Source: Nostoc sp. CHAB 5715 (GTDB taxonomy: Bacteria > Cyanobacteriota > Cyanobacteriia > Cyanobacteriales > Nostocaceae). Taken from it: a stretch of 16,899 nt of DNA. Within the stretch, counting starts at the first letter, position 1; the number at the start of each line of letters is the position of its first letter. Positions 1 to 6,462 of this stretch are shown piece after piece. The DNA is taken from NCBI RefSeq assembly GCF_020829685.1, contig NZ_JAIVFR010000023.1, forward strand, positions 1-16,899, written 5' to 3'. The notes under the pieces were generated by a model. It worked only from the letters and a program-made list of their open reading frames with translations. It was not told the DNA's origin and made no database searches. The position numbers were made by a program, and so were the translations under genes.

Positions 1-30
1 GGTGGAGAGGGATAGCCGCCCCGCCGCTTT

Positions 31-93
31 GGGCATTGGGCATTGGGCATTGGTAACTTCTTCCCCATGCCCCATGCCCGATTCCCCATGCCC
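31..93. repeat. Heptanucleotide STRR in two opposed orientations
   Basis: Three GGGCATT heptamers (31-53) are followed by CCCCATG-type heptamers (63-93). They are approximate reverse complements, so the tract could fold into a hairpin. This is the short tandemly repeated repetitive sequence type known from filamentous cyanobacteria. The same CCCCATG family recurs after pilT at 14155-14218. Confidence 0.75.
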
Positions 94-128
94 AAAAACT
101 CCATCCCGCAAGTGGCGTGGAGTTTTTT
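94..128 (-). terminator. Terminator-like hairpin downstream of purD
   Basis: AAAAACTCCA (94-103) pairs perfectly with TGGAGTTTTT (118-127), and an inner CGC/GCG pairing extends the stem. Read on the minus strand, downstream of the purD stop, the stem ends in a T run. The A/T flanks are symmetric, so it could act in both directions. No functional evidence is available. Confidence 0.5.
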
Positions 129-182
129 ATAATGCAAGAATCACTCGCACAGTTTCTTGAATAAGCAACATCATGCGATCGC

Positions 183-1481
183 TTATGGAGTTTCCCCCTG
201 CTTCACGCTGACCACTCTATACCCAATATCTCTCCGGTAATATATCCCCTCAAACTGAATATATTTGATCCCTGCGTAGGCTTGGGCGATCGCTTGCTCA
301 AAATTTTCTCCGATTCCAGTCACATTTAATACCCGACCCCCATCTGTCAAGACTTCTTGTTGCTGGTTCAATTTTGTACCTGCATGAAATACAGTTGCTC
401 CGGTTGCCTCTGCCTCACTAATGCCAGTAATGACCTGGCCTTTCTCATATTCTCCTGGATAACCACCTGAAGCTGCAACTACAGTGGCAGATGCTCCCTC
501 TTTCCAAGCAATGGGTGACAATTCACTTAATCGCTGCTCTACACAAGCTAGAATCAACTCTTCTAGGGGTGTTGCTAACAGTGGCAAAATCACCTGGGTT
601 TCTGGATCGCCAAAGCGACAGTTAAATTCCAAAACCTTAAAGTCGCCATCGGGTGCAATCATTAACCCAGCATACAGTACACCTCGGTAATCAATGCCTT
701 TAGCTCGTAAGGTGGCGATCGCTCTTTCTAATACTTCTGTTTGAATGCGTGCCATCAACTCTGGTGTAGCGATGGGTGCTGGGCTGTATGCTCCCATCCC
801 ACCAGTATTTTCTCCCGTATCGCCGTCACCAATCCGCTTATGGTCTTGAACTGGCAGCAAGGGTCGAATTGTTAACCCATCTGTTAATGCTAAAATTGAT
901 ACTTCTTGCCCAATTAAACATTCTTCAATGACAACAAATTTACCAGCACTACCAAATTGTCCTTGAAAAATCGCATCAACGGCACTTTCTGCCTGTGCAA
1001 CTGTTTCAGCTACCGTTACGCCCTTACCAGCCGCCAAGCCATCAGCTTTGACGACAATTGGCGCTCCCTGAGATTTGACGTAAGATTTGGCTGCTGCTGC
1101 CTCCGTAAATACCGCACTCCGTGCCGTCGGAATCCCCGCTTCTTGCATCAGAGCTTTTGCCCAAGCTTTGCTCGCCTCAATTTGCGCTCCCGCTCTGACT
1201 GGGCCAAATACCATCAATCCTTTGCCTTGGAGGTAATCTGTGATTCCCTTTGCCAAAGGCACTTCTGGCCCAACTATCACCAGAGTGATACCATTTGAGA
1301 GAGCATATCGGCTCATACCCTCAAAATCATCTACTGTTAAAGGCAAGTTATGGCAACGTTCCATACTTGCTGTGCCTCCATTCCCTGGTACACAGACAAC
1401 TTGTTCAATTTGCTTAGATTGCAACAGTTTCCATGCCAGAGCGTGTTCGCGCCCTCCATTACCTACAACTAAAACTTTCAC
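183..1481 (-). CDS. purD: Phosphoribosylamine--glycine ligase (GAR synthetase)
   Basis: This enzyme joins phosphoribosylamine and glycine using ATP, the second step of de novo purine synthesis, in the cytosol. The 432-residue product has the N-terminal GNGGREHA loop (7-14), the GPEVPLAKG segment (71-79), the ATP-grasp segment VKADGLAAGKGV (144-155), the HKRIGDGDTGENTGGMGAYS signature (214-233) and the metal-binding FNCRFGDPETQ (286-296). I chose a GTG start at 1481. AGGAAA lies just upstream, with AGG six bases from the GTG, and the family motif begins right there. An in-frame ATG at 1559 would add 26 residues, but that extension looks unlike the family and has no such ribosome site. Length matches bacterial PurD. 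The gene stands alone, with a terminator-like hairpin about 55 bp after its stop. Identification is secure; only the start is debatable. Confidence 0.96.
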   Translation of the reverse strand: MKVLVVGNGGREHALAWKLLQSKQIEQVVCVPGNGGTASMERCHNLPLTVDDFEGMSRYALSNGITLVIVGPEVPLAKGITDYLQGKGLMVFGPVRAGAQIEASKAWAKALMQEAGIPTARSAVFTEAAAAKSYVKSQGAPIVVKADGLAAGKGVTVAETVAQAESAVDAIFQGQFGSAGKFVVIEECLIGQEVSILALTDGLTIRPLLPVQDHKRIGDGDTGENTGGMGAYSPAPIATPELMARIQTEVLERAIATLRAKGIDYRGVLYAGLMIAPDGDFKVLEFNCRFGDPETQVILPLLATPLEELILACVEQRLSELSPIAWKEGASATVVAASGGYPGEYEKGQVITGISEAEATGATVFHAGTKLNQQQEVLTDGGRVLNVTGIGENFEQAIAQAYAGIKYIQFEGIYYRRDIGYRVVSVKQGETP

Positions 1482-1586
1482 TGCTTTCCTCGTGCGTTCC
1501 TTGCGAAATGAGAATGCCCCATTTGGCTCTCGCGGATCAATTTTTTCATTAATTCTCACACTTATGCAAGCCCCCTCATGACCAGA

Positions 1587-1801
1587 AGAGGCAGGGGTGC
1601 ATCCCAGTTTTTATTTTTTAATGAGAAAATAATTGTCATTGCGAACGCGAGTGCGTCTCGTAGAGAGGAGGAACGACGAAGCAATCGCATGGACTCGCTC
1701 TGAGTTGGAGGATTTTGTGATTGCAACTCTAAGAGACGCACTCGCGTTCGCAACGCTTGCAATGACATGCAAAAAAGTGGGATGCTCCCAAGAGGCAGGG
1801 G
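1587..1801. repeat. Long foldback element with REP-like core
   Basis: Imperfect arms of about 55 bp face each other. The outer parts are GGGTGCATCCCA (1595-1606) and TGGGATGCTCCC (1778-1789). The inner parts, about 1635-1659 and 1734-1766, start GTCATTGCGAACGCGAGTGC and end GCAATGAC. The 11-mer AGAGGCAGGGG occurs in direct orientation at both edges (1587-1597, 1791-1801) and could be a target duplication, although it overlaps the arm by three bases. Short ORFs crossing it are by-products of the palindrome. A related core lies at 3178-3287. Confidence 0.7.
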
Positions 1802-2035
1802 GGCAGTTCTTGCTGGGAGCAGGGGAGAAGGATTCTAAGTTCACCTGCCACAGGGGTTTCAGAGCAAATAAATTTATTTATGCCCAGGACAAAAACATTT
1901 CTTTCGAGATCATGATAGTTTTTTAATTATTTAAATAATTGAGTAAAAAAATCATTTTCAAGTAATGACGATTATTGATTACAATTATTAATCTGTGAAT
2001 ATAGAAAATAATGAAAATATCGAAAAATAGGCAAC

Positions 2036-2995
2036 ATGGGTAAAATTATTGTTACTGGAGCCGCTGGCTTTATTGGCTCTCATTTTGTAGAAACATTGCT
2101 GCAACAAGGAGAAGAAGTTATCGGGATTGATGAATTCAATGATTACTACGATCCGATGTTAAAGCGTAAGAATATTGCACACTTACATCAGTCACCTGGC
2201 TTTACATTAATTGAAGGAGATATTCAGTTTTTAGATTGGCAGAAACTCCTAAAAGATGTTGATATCGTTTACCATCAAGCGGCGCAAGCAGGTGTTAGAG
2301 CAAGTTGGGGTAAGGCTTTTCGAGGTTATACAGAACGAAATATTAACGCTACACAAGTTTTGCTAGAAGCGGCTAAGGATGCTAAACATCTGAAAAGGTT
2401 AGTGTTTGCCTCTTCATCTAGTATATATGGTGATGCAGAAACATTACCTACCCATGAGAAAATTTGTCCTCAACCAGTTTCTCCTTACGGCATTACAAAG
2501 CTAGCAGCAGAGTTTTTATGTGAACTATATCACAAAAACTTTGGCGTACCCTGTGTGACATTGCGCTATTTTACAGTTTATGGCCCCAAACAGCGCCCAG
2601 ATATGGCATTTCATAAGTTCTTTAAATCGATTTTGCAGGATGAGGCGATTCCTATTTACGGCGATGGACAGCAAACGCGGGAGTTTACGTTTGTTAGTGA
2701 TGTCATCGCCGCCAATTTAGCCGCCGCCTCCGCACCTGAAGCAGTGGGAGAAATCTTTAATATCGGTGGCGGTAGCAGGGTGATTTTAGCAGAAGTCTTG
2801 GATACGATTGAAGAAATTGTCGGGAAATCAATTAAAAGAAACCACATAGAAAAGGCGATGGGAGACGCCCGTCACACGGCGGCTGATGTATCTAAAGCGA
2901 AGAAAATTCTCGGATATCAGCCACAAGTTTCCTTGAGAGAAGGTTTGATACAGGAATGGGAGTGGGTGAAATCTTTGTATTCCCTATCCTCTTAA
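2036..2995 (+). CDS. NAD-dependent sugar-nucleotide epimerase/dehydratase (UDP-glucuronate 4-epimerase-like)
   Basis: This is an extended short-chain dehydrogenase of 319 residues that likely epimerises a UDP-sugar for cell-surface polysaccharides. The Rossmann motif TGAAGFIG is at 7-14. D32 sits where the NAD ribose is usually bound, an SSS stretch precedes IYGD near 125-132, and the catalytic pair is Y151/K155 (YGITK). The NDYYDPMLK segment (35-43) and the VYGPKQRPDMA segment resemble UDP-glucuronate/UDP-galacturonate 4-epimerases more than GalE, but the exact substrate cannot be read from sequence. The ATG has a short AGG four bases away. An AT-rich leader of about 150 bp separates it from the foldback element. 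TTGATT (1975) and AATATA (1998) form only a weak promoter candidate. It is monocistronic and followed by repeats. Confidence 0.9.
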   Translation: MGKIIVTGAAGFIGSHFVETLLQQGEEVIGIDEFNDYYDPMLKRKNIAHLHQSPGFTLIEGDIQFLDWQKLLKDVDIVYHQAAQAGVRASWGKAFRGYTERNINATQVLLEAAKDAKHLKRLVFASSSSIYGDAETLPTHEKICPQPVSPYGITKLAAEFLCELYHKNFGVPCVTLRYFTVYGPKQRPDMAFHKFFKSILQDEAIPIYGDGQQTREFTFVSDVIAANLAAASAPEAVGEIFNIGGGSRVILAEVLDTIEEIVGKSIKRNHIEKAMGDARHTAADVSKAKKILGYQPQVSLREGLIQEWEWVKSLYSLSS

Positions 2996-3040
2996 TTTTC
3001 CTCATCCTCCCTCAATACAGTTCAGTTAAGCATTTCTTCC

Positions 3041-3075
3041 TTCTCTCTGCGTCCTTGGCGTCTTGGCGGTTCGTT
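3041..3075. repeat. Dispersed CTCTGCGTC-type repeat
   Basis: A CTCTCTGCGTCC segment followed by TTGGCGGTTCGTT resembles a repeat common between genes in Nostocales. A related CTCTGCGTCTGG piece lies near 5950, inside the interrupted element at 5814-6172. Otherwise 2996-3177 shows no gene. Confidence 0.4.
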
Positions 3076-3177
3076 AAAAAAATTGACTTTTAACATAGTT
3101 TTAGCCTTAACCCAAGCGTATTGCATCCTCCCTCTCTTTCTCTCAGAGTGTTCCAATAAATAAATGATCCAAAGTCT

Positions 3178-3287
3178 GTCATTGCGAGCGCAACGCAGTG
3201 GAGCGTTCGCTGAAAGCGTTCTCGAAGAGTAGCAATTCCCTTTGACTCAGAGATTGCTTCATTCCGCTTCGCTCCATTCGCAATGAC
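3178..3287. repeat. REP-like palindromic repeat (GTCATTGCGAGCG...GCAATGAC)
   Basis: The ends GTCATTGCGA (3178) and CGCAATGAC (to 3287) are inverted. Further inside, AGCAATTCCC faces AGATTGCTTC. The left arm carries extra sequence around 3200-3230 (GCGTTCGCTGAAAGCGTT), probably a smaller nested repeat. Same family as the core of 1635-1766. Confidence 0.65.
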
Positions 3288-3318
3288 AATTGGGCATTTT
3301 TTTACTTAGATTAATCTT

Positions 3319-3356
3319 ATAACCGCAGTGGCTCCACAAAGAACCATTGCGGTTAT
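3319..3356. repeat. Inverted repeat, 13-bp arms
   Basis: ATAACCGCAGTGG (3319-3331) faces CCATTGCGGTTAT (3344-3356), with one G/T wobble and a 12-nt loop. No T run follows, so this is not a convincing terminator. It lies immediately before the tandem array. Confidence 0.5.
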
Positions 3357-3440
3357 GAAAAATTTGGATTTGTTAGAAATCTGTAGATTGACACTCCCCG
3401 ACTTTTTCCTGACTCACGACTTAGTACTGAGTAAGGTTAA

Positions 3441-3669
3441 GGCAGAAGTTGCTACAGACTGCACGAAACACGGAAACGTCTTGACGGAAGTTCCTACAGG
3501 GAAGGCGGAAGTTGCTACAGACTGCGCGAAACACGGAAACGTCTTGGCGGAAGTTCCTACAGGGAAGGCGGAAGTTGCTACAGACTGCGCGAAACACGGA
3601 AACGTCTTGGCGGAAGTTCCTACAGGGAAGGCGGAAGTTGCTACAGACTGCGCGAAACACGGAAACGTC
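3441..3669. repeat. 63-bp tandem array (3.6 copies) built on a 21-bp module
   Basis: GGCRGAAGTTGCTACAG recurs at 3441, 3504, 3567 and 3630, exactly 63 bp apart. The variant GRCGGAAGTTCCTACAG falls 42 bp into each unit (3483, 3546, 3609), so each unit is 42 + 21 bp. Copies are nearly identical, which implies recent expansion. The period is a multiple of three, so several frames on both strands stay open. The apparent 124-residue product from 3328 is best seen as a by-product. Confidence 0.85.
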
Positions 3670-3795
3670 AACCCTGGAGCAATATTTTTTGATGGATGCT
3701 AACGAATTTTATAGGACTTACGCATTGACAAGAAATACCATATATGGAGAAGTTTAAAAACCACATCTTTCGTAAGGGCACGAGCCAGCTCATAC

Positions 3796-3991
3796 GTGTC
3801 AACTTAACGTAAAAGCCATGTCCCGCAAGGAACTGAAGTTCCTTGCTAATAGTAAAAGTCATCTCTTGATGACTAAATATAGCCAAAAATCTTTAGTCTA
3901 CTTCAGTAGAGTTTAGCTGAAAGCCAAAGAACTTTAGTTCTAGGCGGGTGAGGAAGGCAACAGTTAAGCTATCTATAGCTTAAGTTGACAC
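3796..3991. repeat. MITE-like element with 12-bp terminal inverted repeats enclosing a multi-hairpin palindrome
   Basis: GTGTCAACTTAA (3796-3807) and TTAAGTTGACAC (3980-3991) are perfect inverted repeats. Between them CCCGC (3822) and GCGGG (to 3948) bracket a series of hairpins: AAGGAACTGAAGTTCCTT, AGTCATCTCTTGATGACT, a TCTACTTCAGTAGA-type stem and AGAACTTTAGTTCT. The interior layout matches the elements at 4587-4708 and 5814-6172. No protein is encoded and no clear target duplication is seen. Confidence 0.6.
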
Positions 3992-4100
3992 CAATGAGCA
4001 TTGCGCTTTACCCCTACCGCGTGGTCTATTTACCTGAAAATAGCTGTAAAAGGGCGATTATAAACCAATACAGTTCAGATAAGCCCAAAACATTGATGTA

Positions 4101-4189
4101 GACGCGATTTATCGCGTCTTGAAAGACCAATCATCTACACCAATCACCCTTAACCCAAGCGTATTGGGTTATAAACCAATACGCTTGGG
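4101..4189. repeat. Two perfect palindromes (GACGCGAT... and CCCAAGCGTATTGG...)
   Basis: GACGCGATTTATCGCGTC (4101-4118) is a hairpin with a TT loop. CCCAAGCGTATTGG (4154-4167) pairs perfectly with CCAATACGCTTGGG (4176-4189) over 14 bp with an 8-nt loop. Half of the second hairpin, CTTAACCCAAGCGTATTG, also occurs near 3107-3123. Both look like dispersed intergenic repeats. Between 3992 and 4100 I see only fragments of similar repeats. Confidence 0.6.
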
Positions 4190-4206
4190 AGCGTCAAAAA
4201 CGTCAG

Positions 4207-4554
4207 CGAGTATAAAAGACTCATATCATGTCCGCTTGATTACTTATTAAACCCGAAGAACCCCACCCCGCCAAAGCTACGCTTTGTCTCCCCTCCCCGC
4301 AAGCGGGGAGGGGCTGGGGGTGGGGTGCAATGACTATGGGAATCATAACTAATTATGCGGACATGATATCATTCACGAGTATCAAAGACTCATTCACGAG
4401 TATCAAAGACTCGTCAGCGAGTATCAAAGACTCGTTCACGAGTATCAAAGACTCGCCAGCGAGTATCAAAGACTCATTCACGAGTATCAAAGACTCGTCG
4501 GCGAGTATAAAAGACTCATTCACGAGTATCAAAGACTCGTCAGCGAGTATCAAA
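4207..4554. repeat. 21-bp tandem array, ten units, interrupted by an insertion
   Basis: The unit begins CGAGTATCAAAGACTC plus five variable bases. CGAGT starts at 4376, 4397, 4418, 4439, 4460, 4481, 4502, 4523 and 4544, exactly 21 bp apart. A further unit starts at 4207, left of the inserted element, and a degenerate one may precede it at about 4186. Linkers alternate between ATTCA, GTCAG and similar forms. GAGT and ACTC within each unit can pair. In one plus frame it reads as heptapeptides (SIKDSFT/SIKDSSA), but codon-like constraint is not apparent. Confidence 0.9.
4225..4368 (+). mobile_element. 144-bp MITE-like insertion with TCAT target duplication
   Basis: The ends ATCATGTCCGC (4225-4235) and GCGGACATGAT (4357-4367) are inverted repeats. 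TCAT flanks both sides (4221-4224, 4369-4372). Deleting 148 bp (element plus one TCAT) recreates the array unit GACTCATTCACGAG and puts CGAGT back at 21-bp spacing. Inside, ACCCCACCCC (4260-4269) pairs with GGGGTGGGGT (4317-4326), enclosing two hairpins: AAAGCTACGCTTT, and CCCCTCCCCGC/GCGGGGAGGGG with an AA loop. It encodes no transposase, so it would need one in trans. A partial inverted copy is at 6231-6332. Confidence 0.75.
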
Positions 4555-4586
4555 GGTGCGTTGCGCTTTCGCACCCATTCCCAACA

Positions 4587-4708
4587 ACCGCCTCAGAATG
4601 AATTCTGAGGCTAATAGCTAAAGTCTTCTAAAGAAGACTGAGAAGCGGTTTTAGTCCACTAAAGTGGACTTGGGCTATTAGCCTGGAACTTTGAGTTCCA
4701 GGCGGGTT
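4587..4708. repeat. Multi-hairpin palindromic repeat, intact copy
   Basis: AACCGCC (4587) and GGCGGGTT (to 4708) form the outer arms. GGCTAATAGC (4609-4618) pairs perfectly with GCTATTAGCC (4674-4683). Four hairpins are visible: GCCTCAGAAT/ATTCTGAGGC, AGTCTTCT/AGAAGACT, AGTCCACT/AGTGGACT and GCCTGGAACT/AGTTCCAGGC. The layout is cloverleaf-like and shared with 3822-3948 and 5814-6172. Two HIP1 octamers follow at 4753-4760 and 4770-4777, before the DUF4126 gene. Confidence 0.7.
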
Positions 4709-4799
4709 AGGTAGCAATACGATTCTCCTTAACTTTCGCGTTAACACTAATAGCGATCGCTTTATAATTGCGATCGCAGTTATGACAATCCATAAGTAC

Positions 4800-5429
4800 T
4801 TATCCCAACTCTCTTGATGGAGAGACGGTTTCGTTAGTTTGAGAAGATGGTTTATTCAAGAAGAAATTCCAAATTCTTTGAATAGCTATTATTAGAAAAC
4901 TAATCACAATCACTCCTGCTACCACTGGTAAAGCTAGCGCCAGCACAGACAGTCCGATTGCGATCGCCAACTCAATGGTTGACACAACTGGATTGGTTAA
5001 TCCACCTGAAACGCTAGTAGAACTTATCCGCAATATATTCGTTAATCCCTGAGTTAATCCTGCGGTTCCACCACCAGCAATTAAAGCTAACGTCCATTGC
5101 ACCAGTGGATTCATCTCTGGAGCAACAGATGCTGTTACGATTGTCCCGGCGATAAATGCCGCAGGAGTGGCAACAATATCCAGCAGATGATCCAACCAAG
5201 GAATGTAATAACCGATAATTTCCAGCAAACAAGCGACTGCAAATACAATTACAGCTTGAGGTGTTTCCACCCAATCAAAGTCAGTCGGTAAATCTAAATG
5301 TCCAAAAACTGAAGCCACACTCAATGCTAGCAGTGGTACAAACACTCGAAAGCCAGCCGCCGCGCTCAAACTAATCCCCAGTAATAATTCAATAAATGTA
5401 TTTAGATTGAACAAAGAATTTAAATCCAT
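4800..5429 (-). CDS. DUF4126 family membrane protein
   Basis: This is an integral membrane protein of 209 residues whose function is not established. Hydrophobic segments lie at about 11-45, 57-78, 87-105, 110-133 and 150-188. The N-terminal stretch ELLLGISLSAAAGFRVFVPLL and the conserved YYIPWLDHLLD and GGGTAG pieces are what I associate with DUF4126. A hydrophilic tail (192-209) ends it. The start is uncertain. The ATG at 5429 suits the family, with only a weak GAG upstream. A TTG at 5441 has an ideal AGGAG six bases before it and would add four residues. An in-frame ATG at 5489 gives an N-terminus that looks unlike the family. Repeats lie on both sides and no partner gene is adjacent. Confidence 0.85.
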   Translation of the reverse strand: MDLNSLFNLNTFIELLLGISLSAAAGFRVFVPLLALSVASVFGHLDLPTDFDWVETPQAVIVFAVACLLEIIGYYIPWLDHLLDIVATPAAFIAGTIVTASVAPEMNPLVQWTLALIAGGGTAGLTQGLTNILRISSTSVSGGLTNPVVSTIELAIAIGLSVLALALPVVAGVIVISFLIIAIQRIWNFFLNKPSSQTNETVSPSRELG

Positions 5430-5610
5430 AGTAGAACTCAAGTTATACTCCTGGTGTTTTTTCCATCTTTGAGCTGAACGGAGTAACAACTCTAAGCTGT
5501 GATCCCAAGATAAGAAACTTGGCGAAAATATTTCATCTGACTATGTGTAGAATTCAGTGAAACCCCACCTGTGTCAAGACTGCGTAGGTTTCGCCTAAAA
5601 AATAACTCCA

Positions 5611-5715
5611 ATGTAGGTTGGGGAGCCAGTGCGTTGGGCGGCTCTGCCGACTTGAAGCAACTGGCGTTTGAGGAACGAAACCCAACATTTTGAGGGCTTT
5701 GTTGGGTTTCACGAC
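5611..5715. repeat. TGTAGGTTGGG...GAACGAAACCCAACA repeat with a nested insert
   Basis: ATGTAGGTTGGG (5611-5622) and TTTGAGGAACGAAACCCAAC (5667-5686) look like two parts of a repeat common in Nostocales. They are separated by about 44 bp whose ends, GCCAGTGCG and GCAACTGGC, are nearly inverted. That insert resembles the small dispersed repeats known to land inside other repeats in Nostoc. The 95-residue minus-strand ORF over 5492-5779 is a by-product. Confidence 0.5.
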
Positions 5716-5813
5716 CTTCAACCCCTCCCCGCAAGCGGGCTACGGTGTACGCACAAGTCGAAAAATTCTCTACCCACATTTTTGTCAGAGTGAAACTGTC
5801 ACACTCACCGACA

Positions 5814-6172
5814 TCCCGCCCAGAACTGAAGTTCAGGGCTGATAGCTAAAGTCCACTCAAGTGGACTGAATTGGTCATTTAGGGACTTCCAAATAAAAAA
5901 TATCCCAAAACTCACGCAAAAATTCTCTCTATTTCTTCTCTCTCTGTGTTCTCTGCGTCTGGAGTGGTAGCCTGCGGCAAGCCCTCCGGGTTCGGGGGTG
6001 ACGCTCCTAACGTCGCTAACGCTGCGCTAACGTAATCGACGGGAACCGCCAAGACTGCGACCCCCTCACCGCTTTGCGTCTACGTTTATTTGGATAATTT
6101 ATTTCTTGGAAATCCCTTAGTCCACTTGAGTGGACTTTAGCTATCAGACCCGGAATTCATTCCGAGGCGGGA
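5814..6172. repeat. Multi-hairpin palindromic repeat split by about 210 bp
   Basis: The left half (5814-5892) runs TCCCGCC, CAGAACTGAAGTTC, GGCTGATAGCTAAAGTCCAC and GGGACTTCCAA. The right half (6106-6172) runs TTGGAAATCCC, AGTCCACTTGAGTGGACT, TTTAGCTATCAG, CGGAATTCATTCCG and GGCGGGA. They are the reverse-complementary arms of the family seen at 4587-4708. The interior (5893-6105) holds TCTCTGCGTC-type repeat, GGCAAGCC- and CGCTAACG-rich pieces and no gene. Confidence 0.6.
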
Positions 6173-6230
6173 TAGAAACGCAGTGCGAGATTTTTTAATA
6201 AAGATATGGCTGCGGCAAGATTTGTGTGTA

Positions 6231-6332
6231 CACCCCACCCCCAACCCCTCCCCGCAAGCGGGGAGGGGAGACAAAGCGTAGCTTTGGCGGGGTGGGGTTC
6301 TTCGAGTTTAATAAGCAATCAAGCGACATGAT
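6231..6332 (-). mobile_element. Partial second copy of the MITE-like element
   Basis: The reverse complement of this segment matches 4225-4327 from ATCATGTC-GCTTGATT to GGGGTGGGGTG, with one 1-base gap and about five substitutions. The hairpin loop reads AA here and TT on the reverse complement, so the stem-loop is flipped relative to copy one. The part equivalent to 4328-4368, including the second terminal repeat, is missing. It lies about 185 bp upstream of metH. Confidence 0.7.
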
Positions 6333-6462
6333 GTGAAGGCGCTTTTGCATAATTCTGTCATCGCCAATCTTGATAAATCAGTCAAAATGAGCCAATGGTG
6401 AGTTTCAGCAAAACAGACTTTATGAAAGGCTGCTACAAATATCACAATTTTGGAAAATAATA

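Noticed and set aside
1482..1559. N-terminal extension of PurD from the ATG at 1559
   Set aside because: The 26 extra residues look unlike PurD. A GTG with a well-placed AGGAAA begins exactly at the family's first strand.
1562..1926. Short ORFs on both strands over the foldback element
   Set aside because: Mirror-image ORFs arise from the palindrome; no start signals or families.
3441..3669. CRISPR array
   Set aside because: There are no unique spacers. Whole 63-bp units are nearly identical and no cas genes are present. The same reasoning excludes the 21-bp array.
3328..3702. 124-residue ORF with a 21-residue repeat (VATDCAKHGNVLAEVPTGKAE-type)
   Set aside because: The 63-bp period keeps several frames open on both strands. 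No ribosome binding site or family similarity is seen, and the open frame exists because of the repeat.
4330..4608. 92-residue ORF of SIKDSFT/SIKDSSA heptapeptides
   Set aside because: It starts inside the MITE-like insertion and is open only because the period is 21 bp. The opposite strand is open too, and the insertion shows the array existed before this start codon arrived.
3796..4708. tRNA-like genes in the cloverleaf repeats
   Set aside because: The hairpin layout recalls a tRNA, but no T-loop GTTCRA box, D-loop pattern or anticodon arm is in register.
5492..5779. 95-residue minus-strand ORF
   Set aside because: It is composed of dispersed repeat sequence (TGTTGGGTTTCGTTCCTC family and a CCCGCTTGCGGGGAGGGG piece), with no coding features.
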